Origin: Cherax quadricarinatus
Taxonomy: Eukaryota; Arthropoda; Malacostraca; Decapoda; Parastacidae
DNA length: 64,000 nt
Assembly (NCBI RefSeq): GCF_038502225.1
Contig: NW_027195403.1
Coordinates: 38,501-102,500 of the forward strand
Reading direction: 5' to 3'
Below, in pieces: positions 28,081 to 41,500 of this stretch (the first letter of the stretch is position 1; each line of letters starts with the position of its first letter). The notes under the pieces are model-generated. The model was given only the letters and a program-made list of their open reading frames with translations. It was not told where the DNA came from and did not search any database. The translations under genes were made by a program, and so were the position numbers.

Positions 28081-31000
28081 AACCCAGTATTTCAGTGGTC
28101 AATAAGTTACCCTCGTCCTGTGGTCAATAATGTGCCCTAGTGCTTATGTGGTCAATAATATTACCTAGCACTTTGCGTGGTCAATAATGCTACCCTAGTG
28201 CTCAGTGTGGTCAATAATGTTACCCTAGTGTCGTGTTGGTCAACAATGTTACCCAGTAGTCTAGTGGTCAATAATATACCCAGTGCCAGTGTAATAACCA
28301 CCCAGCTAGTGGTCAATAATGTTCCACCCAGTCTGTGCTGGTCAATAATGTTACCCAGTGTTTCCCAGTGGTCAATAACATTACCTAGCAGTGCTGTTTG
28401 CCATGTGGTCAACAAGTGTCACCCAGCGTTCCCTTGTGTGGTCAACCCAATGTTCACCCTTAGTGTCAGTGGTCAACAATGTACCAGGTGTGTTACTAAT
28501 GACCCATGCCCTTTGTGGTAATACAATAACATTACCTAGCGTTTGTGTGGTCAATAATGTTACCCTAGTGTTTCAGTGGTCAATAACGTTACCCAGTTGC
28601 CTAGTGCAATCTATATGCTTCAATAACAATAATGTTACCTAGGCAATAATGTTGTGTACAATAATGTTACCCAGTGTCTGTGGTCAATAACGTACCCAGC
28701 GTGTGGTCGAATGTACCCAAGGTAATGGCTACATAGCGTTTCCAGTGGTCAATAACATTACCCACCCAGGTTTGTGTGGTCAATAATGTTACCCTAGTGT
28801 CTGTGCATCAATAATGCCACCCAGCGTAGTGGTCAATAACGTTACTAGTGTTTGTGTGGTCAATAATGACACCTAGCATTTGTTTGTGGTCAATAATAGT
28901 TACCTAGTGTTTCTGTGGTCAATAATAATTACCTCCCAGTGTAGGTGGTCAACAATGTTACCTAGTGTTTGTGTGGTCAATGTTACCTAGTGTTTGTGGT
29001 GGTCAATAACCCTGCACTCCAGTGTTTGTGGTCAACAATGTTACCCAGTGTTTGTGTGGTCAATAACGTTACCCTAGTGCTTTGTGTGGTCAATAATGCC
29101 TTACCCTAGGTTTGTGTGGTCAATAATGTTCAGTGTTTAAGTGTGGTCAATAATGCATAGCAGTGGTCCTAGTACAAGCCCGTGTGTCAACAATGCAGAG
29201 TGTCAGTGGTCAATAATGTTACCCAGCGTTTCCAGTGGTCAACAATGCTTCCCAGTGCCTTTAGTGGTCAATAAGTTACCTGTCTTTGTGTACAATTGTA
29301 GGCTCAGTGGTCAACCAATGTTACCCAGCGTTTCAGTGGTCAATAACGTTACCCAGCAGTGGTCAATAACGTTACCAGTGTGCGTGGTCAATAATGTTCC
29401 CAGTGTACTAAGTTGCGTGTGTGGTCAATAATCACCCAGGTTTCGTGGCAACAATGCACCAGGTCGTGTGTATCAATAAGTTACCCAGCGTTTGTGGTCA
29501 ACAACAATGCCACCCAGCGTTTGTGTGGTCAATAACGTTACCCAGTGCTTGTGTACAACAATAAGGTATCTAAGTGCGCTTAGTGGTCAATAATGTTACC
29601 CAGGCAGTGGTCAATAAGTTACCCTAAAGTGTGGTAACACTAATAACCTAAGTTTTGGTGGTAATGCACCTAGTTTCTGTGGTAATAATGCTAGCGTTTC
29701 CAGTGGTCAATAATGTTACCCAGTGTCGTGGTCAACAATGCCACCCTAGTGCTCTGAAGGTCAATAATTAACCCTAGCGTACAAGCGCCTCCCAGTGGTC
29801 AATAACAATGTTACCCAGTAGTGTCTGTTGCCGGTCAGTCAACCCAGCGTCAGTGTTCAACAATGCACCCAGCGTCAGTGGTGGTTTCAACAATGTAGCG
29901 TCAGTATCACAATACCCAGGCGCGTGGCAAAAGCCGTCAGTGGTCAATAACGTTACCCAGCGCGTGTGGTAATCAACCCAACGTTTCACCCTTAGCGCTC
30001 AGTGGTCAATAATGTCACCCAGTGCCTTGTGTGGTCAATAATGTGCCAGTAGTTTGTGTGGTCAATTAACGTTCCAACCTAGTGCGTGGTAATAATGCTC
30101 CAGTGCCTGTCAATCCACCCAGCGCTCAGTGGTCAACAAGTACCCAGCGCCTGAGTATCAATAACGTTACCCAGCGTTTGTGTGGTCAATAATGCCACCC
30201 TAGTGCTGTGTTGTCAATAATAACTCCACCCAGTGTTTGTGTGGTCAATTAACAGGTTCTATAATAACCTAGCGCCTGTGTGGTCAATAATGCGACCTAG
30301 TGTTTCCGTGTGGTCAATAATGTTACCCAGCGTTTCCAGTGGTCAATAACTGTTACCCAGCGTCTGTGTGGTCAACTAATGTTACCCTAGTGTCGTGTAC
30401 AACAATGTTACCTAGTGTGTCAGTGGTCAATAATGTTACCCTAGTGTTTGTGTGGTCAATAATGTTACCCAGCGCTCAGTGGTCAATAATGTTACCTAGT
30501 GTTTGTGTGGTCAATAATGTGTAGCGTGTGTCAATAATGTTACCCAGCGCCTCGTGCTGGTCAATAACGTTCCACCCAGCGTCAGTGGTCAACAACGTAC
30601 CCAGTGCCTGTGACTAGTGTCAATAACCTGCGTGTGTGGTCAATAATGTTCCACCCAGTGTCAAGTGTTCAATAATGTCACTCCCAGTGTTCAGTGGTCA
30701 ATAACGTTACCCTAGTGTTTCGTGTGCCTGTCAATAACCGTACCCAGCGTTTCCAGTGATCAATAATGTTACCCAGTGCGGCTCAATGACCCATGTTCAG
30801 TGGTCAATAATGTTACCTGAGTGTCTCCCAGCTGGTCAATAATGTTACCCAGTGCTTTGTGTGGTCAACAATGTTACCCAGCGTCAAGTGTCATGCTACC
30901 CGCGTGTGTGGTCAATAATGCGCCCAGGCTTCCAGTGGTCAATAATGTTACCAGTGTTTGTGTGGTCAATAATGTTACCTGGTTTAGTGTCAACAATGAC

Positions 31001-34000
31001 CCGTGCTGTGTGGTCAATAATGTTACCCAGTGTTTGTGTGGTCAATAATCGTTACCCTTAGCGTCCTGTGTATCAATAACGTTACCCAGTGCCTGTGGTC
31101 AATGTTACCAGTGTTACAGCAAGATGCTGTGCGGTCAATAACGTTACCCAGTGTCGAGTGGTCAAAAGTGTCAAGTGTCAATAAGCCCGGTTCCAGTGGT
31201 CAATAATGCTGCAGTGCGTGGTCAACAACGCCACCCAGCGCTATAGTCACCTGTGCGGTCAATAATGTTACCCAGCGCTCTGTGTATCAATAATGTCACC
31301 AGTGCTCCAGTGGTCAATCAACGCCACCCAGTACTGTGCTGGTGGTCAATCAATGTACCCAGTGCCTGTGTGTCAATAACACCCAGCGCTCAGTGGTCAA
31401 TAATGCCATGTAGCGCTTCCAGTGGTCAATAATGCTTCACCCAGTGGTCAATAATTGCGTAGTGTCAATAATGTCACCCAAGTACTCTCAGTGGTCAATA
31501 ACGTTACCCAGTGCTCCCAGTGGTCAACAATGCCACCCAGGTCAGTGGTCAATATGTTACCCAAGCAGTCCAGTGGTAATCAATGTGCCACCCAGTGCTT
31601 CAGTGCCCAATAACGTCATTACCCAGTGTTAGTGTGGTCAATAACGTCACCCAGTGCTCAGTGGTCAATGTTGCGTAGCGCTTCCAGGTGGTCAATAATA
31701 TCACCTAGCCCTTTGTGCGGTCAACAACGTTACGCAGCGTTTGTGTGGTCAATAACGTTAATGAAGTGGCTCTGTGTGGTCATCAATGTTACCTAGCGTT
31801 TGTGTATCAATAATGCTGTGTGCGTTTGTGCTATTGAATAATGCTGCAGTGTCGGTGTGGTCAACAACGTTACCCAGTGCTTCCAGTGGTCAATAATGCT
31901 GTGTAGTGCTTCAGGTGGTCAATGTCACCCAGGCGTCTGGAGCGTATCAACAATGTTACCCAGCGTCTGCGTATCAACAATGCGCCACCCAGCGCGCTCT
32001 CCAGTGGTCAATAACGCCACCCAGCGCCAGGTGCATCACCAATGCCACCCAGTGCCCAGTGGTCAATAATGCCACCCAGCGCCTGGTGTATCAACGCCAC
32101 CCAGCGTCTGTGCGGTCAACACCGCCGCCCAGTGCCTGCGCTGGGTCAATAACGCCGTGCGGCGCTCAGTGTGGTCAATAATGCTGCGCAGTGCCCAGGT
32201 CACCAATGTCAGCTTCAGCGTCAGGGGTCAATAATGCTGATAGTGCGCTTGTGTATCAATAATGTTGTAGCGCTCCAGTGGTCAATAACGGCTGCCCAGC
32301 GCTCCAGTGGCCATCAATAATGCTTACCCAGTGCTCCAGGTATCAATAATGCCACCTAGTACTCAGTGGTCAACAATGCTGCGTAGCAGTTTGTGTTTAA
32401 CAATAATGCCACCCAGTGTTTGCAGAAATACAATGTTACCTAGCGTTTGTGTGGTCAATAATGCTACGATCCAGTGTTTCAGTGGTCAATAATGTTGACC
32501 CAGTGCCTGCGAGGTCAATACACACCTAGTGCTTTTCCAGGTGTAATACCAATGCTAACTAGCGTTTCAGTGGTCAATAATGTTACCCAGCGTCGGTGTA
32601 TCAATAACGTTACCCAGTGTTTGATGCGTCAATAGCACACCCAGCGCTCGCGTACCGGGCCACCGCGCCCCAGCGCTTCCAGTGGTCATCACCGTTGCCC
32701 AGTGTTTGTGGTGGTCAACAACATTACCCAAAGACGGTGCGGTCAATAATAACAATCTAGTGCTCAGAAAAATAATGTTACCCCATAGCTCAGGCGTCAA
32801 TACCAACACCTAGCGCTCAGGTACAATACCAATACACCCAGCGCTCCAGTATCAATAATGCTCACCTAGCGCTTCAGTGGTCAATACCGTTACCCAGTGT
32901 CTGTGTATCAATAATGTACCTAGCGTTTGTGTGGTCAATACTACCTAAGCATTTGTGTGGTCACAATGTTACCCAGTGCTCTGTGTGGTCAATAACGTTG
33001 CCTAGCGTTTGTGTATCAATACCATTACCTAGCATTTGTGTGGTCAATAACATTACCTAGCAGTTTGTGTGGTCACCAACGTTACCCAAAGGCCCAGGCT
33101 ATCAATAATGTCACCCAGCGCTCCAGTGGTCAACAATATCACCCAGCGCCCAGTGCGGTCAACAATGTCACCCAGCGCTGTAATAATAACGTTACCCAGC
33201 AAGCCCAGTGTATCGATCAATGCCACCCAGCGTCAAAAATAATGAATACGCCCAGCACTTAGTGCGGTCAATAACGTCACTCCAGTGCTTCAGGTATCGT
33301 AATAACGTCGATCTGAAGGCTCAGGTTGTCAACAATGCTACCTTATGCCTCCAGTGGTCAATATTGCTACCCAGTGCCTGGTGTGGTCAATACCGTTACC
33401 TATGCTCAGTATCAATAACGTTACCCAAAGTGTCTGTGTGCGGTCAATAATGTCACCCCAGCGCTCTGTGGTCAATAATGTTACCCAGCAGTTTGTGTGC
33501 CTCAATAACGTTGTGTAGCAGTTTGTGTATCAATAACGTTACCCAGCGCTTCCAGTGGTCAATAATGTTACCAAAGTGGTTTGTGGTAATAGTCAATGCC
33601 ACCCAGTGCTTCCAGGTTGTCAATAATGTTACCCAGCGTTTCAGTGGTCACAATGCCACCCTAGCGCTTCCAGTGGTCAACAATGTTACCTAAAGTGCTT
33701 GTGTGGTCAATAACGTCACTCCCAGTGTCTAGTGGTCAATAACATTACCTAGTGCTTGTGTATCACTAACATTACCTAGCATTTCCAGTGGTCAATAATA
33801 CCCAATGCTCTGTGTGTATCAACAATACCCAGTGTCAGGTGTGGTCAATAATGCCACCTAGCGCTTCCAGTGGTCACCAACATTACCCAGCGCTTCCAGT
33901 ATCATTAACATTACCCAGTGCTTTTCCAGGGTCATCAACGTTCAATTTTGTGCGCTTCAGTGGTCAACGTTACCCAGTGCTCAGTGGTCAATAATGTTAC

Positions 34001-37000
34001 CCAGCGTTTCCAGGTGGTCAATAACAAGCCACCCAAAGGTTTGCGTGGTCAATAATGTTGTGTAGTGCTTCCAGTTATCAACAACGCCCAGCGGCTTTGT
34101 GCGGTCAATAATGTTAGCCTAGCGCTCAGTATCAACAATGTTGACCTATGTCTTGCGGTGGTCAACAATGCTACCTCCAGTGCCCAGTGGTCAATAATGC
34201 CACCCAGCGCCTGTGTGGTCAATAAATGCCACCCAGTTAGCCCAGGTGGTCAACGAACGCCACCAGCGCTTCAGGTGGTCAACAATGCTGTATAGCGTTC
34301 AGGCTGTCACAATGTTAACGGCGCTCCAGCGGTCAACAATGCCAATTCCAGCGCCCAGTGGTCAGCAATGCCATCCGCACCAGTGGTCAATAACGTTACC
34401 CAGCGCTCAGGTGGTCAACAACGTTACCCAGCGTCTGTGCATCAATAACGCTGCCCAGCGGCCTCCAGGCCACAATAACGTCATCTAGCGCTCCAGTATC
34501 AATAACGTTACCTGGCGCTTGTGTATCAACAATGCTGCAGTGCTTCAGTTGGTCACCGCGCCACCTCCAGCGCCTGTGTGGTCAACAATGCCACCCAGTG
34601 CTCAGGTGGTCAATAACGTTACCCAGCGTTTGGTGTGACCAACAACGTCACCCAGCGCTCAGGTGGTCAACAACGTCACCCAAAGGCTCCAGCAATCAAC
34701 AATGCCACCCAGCGTCTATGTACCAACAATGCCACCCAGCGCTTCCAGGGTGTATCAATAATGCCACCCAGCGCCTTGTGCATCAACAAATGCTCCAGAG
34801 CGCTCTGTGCCGTCAATAATCGCCACCCAGCGCCTGCGTATCAACAATGTCACCCAGCGCCTCCAGTGGTCAATAACGTCAACGAGCGTCGGTGCATCAC
34901 AACGTTACCCAGTGCCCAGCGGTCAATAATGCTCACCCAGCGCCTGTGCAAAAATGGAACACGCCGCCCAGCGCTCTTGTGGCTGTCAACACGCCACCCA
35001 GGCTTCAGTGGTCAACAACGCCACCCAGCGCCTGTGCGGTCAATAACGTCAGTAGTGCCCAGGCTGTCGTCAATGCCACCCAGCGCCTCCAGTTGTCAAT
35101 AACGTTACCCAGCAGCCTGCAAAATCAATAACGCCACCCAGCGCCTACAGTGGTCAACAACGTCAGTGTAGCAGCTCTGTGCCGTCAATAATGCCACCCA
35201 GCGTCTGGTGCATCAACACCGCTCACCCAGCGCCCAGTATCAACAATGCCACCCAGGCCTGCGTGGATCACAACGTCACCCAGCGCCTGTGCATCAATAA
35301 ATGCCACCCAGCGCTCTTGTGTATCAACACCAGCCACCCAGCGCCTGTAGTGGTCAATAACGCCACCCAGCGCTCAGTGGCTCAATAATGTTACCCAGTG
35401 CCTGTGTGCGAATATCACGCACCTATAGTCTGTGTCACCAATAACGTTGCAGCGTCTTGTGCTGGTCACCAATGTAAGCCAATTCAGCGCTCCAGGCATC
35501 ACCAACGCCACCCAGCGCTCAGTGGTCACCAATCGCCACCCAGCGCCTGGTGTAACAATAACGTTACCCAGCGGGCCTGTGCGGTCAATGCCACCCAGCG
35601 CCCAGTGGTCACCACGCACCCAGTGTCGGAAAACAAACAACGCAGCACCCAGCGGCCTGCGCATCAACAACGCCACCCAGCGCTTCAGTATCAATAATGC
35701 CACCTAGCGGCCCAGGTGTATCAATAATGCTACCCAAAGGTTTGTGTGGTCAACAACGTCACCCATGTTTGTGTATCAATAAATGCTGCCCAGTGTTTGT
35801 GTGGTCAATAATGTTACCTAGCAATCAGTGATCACAATCGTTACCCAGCGTCTCCAGTGTATCAATAATGCTGTAGTAGTACCGAAGTTGTCGTAATAAT
35901 GTCATCTAGGCTCTGTGTGGTCAATAATGGCCACCCAGCGTCAGTGGTCAATAATGCTGTGTAGCGCTCCAGGTATCACACAATGTCAATTTGTATACCA
36001 GTGGTCAACAATGCCACCCAGCGCCTTGTGTATCAATAATGCCACCCAGCGCTTCCAGTATCAATAATGTCGTGCGCTCCAGGTTGTCAATAATGCCACC
36101 CAGCGTCGGTGCGTGGTCAATAACGCCACCCCAGCGCCTGCGTGGTCAATACCGCCACCTAAGGGGTTTGTGTGGTCAATAATGTCACCCAGCGTCAGTA
36201 TCGACAATGCGTTACCCAGTGCTCTGTGTAACGGGTCAACGTCACCCAGCGCTCCAGTGGTCAATAATCGCCACCCAGCGCTTCAGTATCAATACCGCCA
36301 CCCAGCGCCCAGTATCACCGGCACCCAGTGCTCAGGTGGTCAACAACAGCTATCCAGTGCTCTGTGCGGTCAATAACGGCCACCCAGTGCCCAGTAACAA
36401 TACCGTCACCGCGCGCCCAAAAACAATAATGCCACCCAGCGCTCAGTGCATCACCAATGCCACCCAGCGCCTGCGTGGTCAATACCGTGCAGCGTCTTGT
36501 GCTATCACCAATGCCACCCATATCGGTGCGGTCAATAATGTTACCCAGTGCTCAGTGGTCAACAATGCTCACCCAGCGGGCCTGTGTGGTCAATGTCACC
36601 CCAGCGTTTGTGCGGTCAATAACGTCACCCCAGCAACCTGCGCTTGTCAATAAATGCTGCGGCAGCGCTCCAGGTTGGTCAATAATGCTACCCAGCGGCC
36701 TGCGTATCAATAATGCCACACAGTGCCCAGTGGTCAATGTCACTCCAGCGCTCAGTAACAACAACACACCCAGCGCTCAGGCAACAACAACGTCGCAGTG
36801 CTCTGCGCACAACAACACACCGTAAAACAGGTGGTCAATAATGTCACCTAGCGCCCAGTGGTCAATACAATGTCACCCAGTGCCTGCGTGGTCAACAATG
36901 TTACCCAGCGCTTCAGTGAACACAACGTTGTGTAGGCTCTGTGTGGTCAACAATGTTACCTAGTGCTCTGTGTGTAATCAATAATGCTGTCGCAAAGTGG

Positions 37001-38583
37001 TTTGTGTGTACCAATGGATGCAGCCACCCAGCGCCTAGTGGTGGTCAATAAATGCTCGTGTAGTGCCTGCGGTCAATAACATTACCCAGTGCTCTGTGTG
37101 GTCACCAATGTCACCCAGTGCTCAGTGGTCAATAATGCCACCGCAGCGCTCCAGTGGTCAATAACGCCACCCAGTGCTTTCCAGTGGTCAACAATGTCAC
37201 CTAGCGTTTCAGTGGTCAATAAATGTTCAATTTCCAGCGCTTCTGTGTATCAACAATGTTGCGTGGTGCGTTTGTAAGGTCAATAATGTTGCGCAGTTAG
37301 TCGGTGTATCGGCCAATGTCACCTAGGCGTTTCAGGTGGTCAATAATGCTTGCGTAGCGTTTGTGTGGTCACACGTTACCTAGCGTTTGTGTATTCAATA
37401 CCGTCACTCAGCGCTTGTGTGTACAATGAATAATGCCACCCAGCGCCTGTGCGGTCAATAACGTCACCCAGCAATGGTGCGTATCACCAACGCCACCCAA
37501 AGTGCCCAGTGCGTCTGTCGCGCACCCAGGCGTTATGTGTGGTCAATAACGCTACCCAGCGCCCAGGTGGTCAATAATGTTGTGTAGCGTTTGTGCATCG
37601 GTCATCATCACTCCAGTCCTTGTGCGGTCAATAATGCTACGCAGCGCTCAGTGGTCAACGTTACCCAGCGCTCAGTAACAATAACGCCACCCCAGTGCCT
37701 GTGTGGTCAACAATGCTGTGTAGTGTTTGTGCTGTCAATAATGCTGTGTAAAGTGGCTTCAGTAATGTAATAATGTTACCCAGCGCTCAGTGGTCAATAA
37801 TGTTGCGCAGTGTCGGTGCGGTCAATGCTTCACCCCAGCGCTCTGAGGTCAACAATGCCACCCAGCGCCTGCGTGGTCAATAACGTTACCCAGTGCTCCA
37901 TAGTATCAATAATGCTTACCCAGCGTTTGTGTGGTCAATAACGTTACCCAGTTACCCAGGTATCAATAATGCTACCCAGCGTCTTGTGCGGTATCGACAA
38001 CGTTACCCAGTGTCTGTAACGGTCAATAATGCTGTAGTGTCGCGTGGTCAATAATATCACCTTAGCGCTTCCAGTGGTCACAATGCCACCCAGTGCCTGT
38101 GTAATACCAATGTTACCCAGCGCTTCCAGGTGGTCAATTAATGTTACCCAGGCGCTTGCAGTGTCCACAATGTTGCGTAGTGTCGAAGCTGTCAATAACG
38201 TTACCTTAGTGCTGTGTAATAACAATATTACCCAGTGTTTGTGGTGGTCAATAATGCTACCCAGCGCCTGTGCGGTCAACAATGCCACCCAGCCCAGTAT
38301 CACCAACGTTACCCAGTACCAGTGGTCAATAACAGCCACCCAGCGCTCCAGTATCACCAATGCCACCTAGCGCTCAGTGGTCAATAACGCTGCGTAGTGT
38401 CGGTGTTGTCAATAATGTTACCCAGCGTTTCCAGTGGTCACAATAATACCCAGCGCTCCAGGGTGGTCACCAACGTTACCTAGTACCAGTGGTCAATAAT
38501 GCCACCTAGTGCTCTGTGTGGTCAATAATGTTGTGTAGTGTTTGTAGTTGTCAACAATGTTACCCAGCGTTTGCGTGGTCAAT
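28081..38583. repeat. 28-bp satellite, noisy part (suspected unpolished sequence)
   Basis: The same GTGGTCAATAATGTTACC unit continues for about 10.5 kb, with substitutions and indels in almost every copy. Errors are systematic rather than random: TAGTG often appears as CAGCG, GTGTGG as CAGTGG, TTACCTAG as TTACCCAG. Open frames here (peptides with VVNNVT or WSIMLPS) are fragments of the repeat. Base-level content should not be trusted. Confidence 0.85.
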
Positions 38584-41500
38584 GCAGGGAAGCCTTCCAG
38601 CAGTGTAGGGTGCTCTCTCAGCAGTGCAAGGAGGCCTCAAAGCAGGTATGAAGCCTGTTGAGCAAGGAAGCCCTCTGAGCAGTGTAGGTGCCTTCAGCAG
38701 TGTAAGGAAGCCTTCAGCAGGTGAAGCTCACAGTGTAGGGGCTTTTTCCTCAGCAGTGCAGGGAGATCTCAGCAGTGCAGGTGCTCAGCAGTGCAGGGAA
38801 GTTTCTCCTTCAGCAGTGTAAGGAAGCCCCTCTCAGCAGTGTAGGAAGCCTTCAGCAGTGCAGGAAGCCTCCTTCAGCAGTGTAGGGAAGTCCCCAGCAG
38901 TGTAGGTGCTTCCTCTGCAGTGAGGAAGCCCCTTTCACAGTGTAAGGAAGCCTTCAGCAGTGAAAGCCTCCAAGCAGTGTAGGAAAGCCCTTCAGCAGGC
39001 AGGGAAGCCTTCAGCAGAGTGCATGGTGCCTTCAGCAGTGTGAGGGAAGCCCTTCCAGCAGTGTAGGAAGCCCTTCCAGCAGTGTAGGAAGCCCCTTCCA
39101 AAGGCGGTGTTGAAGCCTTCCAGCAGTGAGGAAGCCCCTTCAGTTAGTGTGTAGGGAAGCCTTCCAGCAAAGTGTAGGGAAGCCCTTCAGCAGTGTAGGA
39201 AGCCCCTCTGTGCTATGTACAAAGCTCCCTTTCAGCAGTGTGTAGGAAGCCCTTCACAGTGTAGGGAAAGCCTCAGCAGTGTAGGAAGCCCACAGTGTAA
39301 GGAAGCTTCTCCCTTCACAGCAGTGTAGGGAAGCCTTCTCAGCAGTGTAGGAAGCTCTTCAGCAGAGTAGGAAGCCTTTCCAGCAGTGTAGGGAAGCTCT
39401 GAGCAGTGTGTGGGAAGCCTGTGTATGGTGCTCTTCAGTTAAGTGTAGGAAGCCTTCACAGTGTAGGGAAGCCTTTAGCAGTGTAGGGAAGCCTCAGCAG
39501 TGTAGGGAAGCCCTTCAGCAGTGTAGGAAGCCTTCAGCATGTAATGAGCTTCCATCAGCAGTGAAAAGCTCTGTATGGTGTATGAAGCCCTTCAGCAGGT
39601 AGGAAGCCTCTGTACAGTGTAGGTTCTGTGCAGTGTGTAGGGAAGCCTTCAGTTAGTGTATGGAAGCCTTCCAGCAGTGTAGGAAGCCCTTCCAGCAGGT
39701 GTAGGAAAGCCCACAGTGTAGGAAGCCCTTCACAGTGTAGGAAGCCCCTTCAGCAGTGTAAGGAAGCCTTCAGCAGTGTAGGGAAGCTCCTCTGTGCCAG
39801 TGTAGGAAGCTCCCTTCAGCAGTGTGTAAGGAAGCCTTCAGCAGCGTAGGGAAGCCTCCAAAGAGGCAGTGTAGTGGGAAGCTCCCTTCAGCAGCAGGGA
39901 AGCCTGTTATGTATGGAAGCTCCCCAGCAGTGTAGGGAAGCCCTCACAGTGTAGGAAGCCCCAGCAGTGTGTAGAAGCCTTCCAGGTGTATGGTGTTCTT
40001 CTGTTATGTAGGAAGCCCTTCAGTTATGTAGGGCTCTCCAAAGAGTGTGTAGGGAAGCCTTCAGCAGTGTGGTTGAGTATTCCAGCAACGTAGGGAAGTC
40101 GTGTTAAGGTAGGGAAGCCTGTAGCTATGTAAGGAAGCCTCAGCAGTGTAGGGAAGCCCTTCAGTTATGTGTTAGCCTTCCAGCAGCAGGAAGCCCAGCA
40201 GTGTAAGGAAGCTCTTCAGCAGTGTAGGAAGCCTTCAGCAGTGTAAGGAAGCCTTCACAGTGTAAGCTGGAAGCCCTTCAGCAGTGTAAGCAAGCCCCTT
40301 CAGCAGGTATGAAAGCCCTTCAGCAGTGTATGCTCTTCAGCAGTGTATGAAGCCCACAAAGTAAGGAAGCCTGAAAGAATGTAAGCAAGCTCTTCAGCAG
40401 TGTAGGAAGCTCTCTAGCAGTGTAGGGAAGCCCTGTGCCATGGGGCTGAAGCCTCTGAGTTATAGGAAGCCTCAGCAGTGTAGGGAAGCCTTCAGCAGTG
40501 TATGGAAGCCTCTCTAGTTATGTAGGGAAGCCTCCAAGAAAGTGTAGGAAGCCTTAGCAGTGTAGGAAGCCCTTCTGTAGTGTAAGGAAGCTCTAGCAGT
40601 GTAGGGCCTTCAGTTATGTAGGGAAGCTCTGAAGCAGTGTAGGAAGCCTCAGCAGTGTAAGGAAGCCTTCAGCAGCAGAGCTTAGCTCTCTGCAGTGTAG
40701 GGAAGCTCAGCAGCATAGGAAGCCTTTCAGCAGTGTATGAAAGCTCTTTCCACAGAAGGAAGCCATCCACAGTGTAGGGAAGCCTTCTGGCAGTGTAGGT
40801 TTCTTCAGCAGTGCAAGGAAGCCCTTCAGCAGTGTAGGAGGGCCTCCTTCAGCAGTGTAGGAAAGCCCTCTCAGCAGTGTAGGAAGCCTCATATGGCGAA
40901 GCCTTCCAGCAATGTGTAGGAAGCCCTTCAGTTAAGTGTAGGGAAGCTCAGCAGTGTATGAAGTTTCCTTCAGCAGTAGGGAAGCTTCAGCAGTGTATGT
41001 GCCCTTCAGCAGTGTAGGGAAGCCTTCCAGCAGTGTAGGAAGCTCTTTCAGCAGTGTAAGGAAGCCTTCAGCAGTGTATGTGCTTCTTCAGCAGTGTAGT
41101 TGAAGCTCTTCTAGCAGTGTAAGGAAGCCTTCTCAGCAGTGTAAGGAAACCTTCAGCAGTGTATGGAAACCTTCAGCAGTGTAGGAAACCCCTTCAGCAG
41201 TGTATGAAGCCTTCAGCAGCAGTAACAAAGCCTTCATGCACATGTAAGGGAAGCCTTCCAGCAGTGTAAGGGAAGCCCTCCAGTGTAAGGAAGCCCTTCA
41301 GCATGTAAGGGAAGCTCAGCATCAGAGTAAGGAAGATTCAGCAGTGTAAGGGAAGCCCTCTCAGCAGTGTATGAAGCTCCTTAGCCAGTGTAAGGGAAGC
41401 TCCTTTCAGCAGTGGCTAGGGAAGCTATTCCAGCAGTGTAAGGTAAGCCTTCAGCAGTCAAAGCCTGTTCATGGTAATGAAAGCCTTCAGCAGTGTAAGG

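Noticed and set aside
28161..38370. Many 60-155-codon frames in the noisy 28-bp satellite
   Set aside because: The sequence is probably error-rich and all peptides are variants of the repeat (VVNNVT, WSIMLPS).
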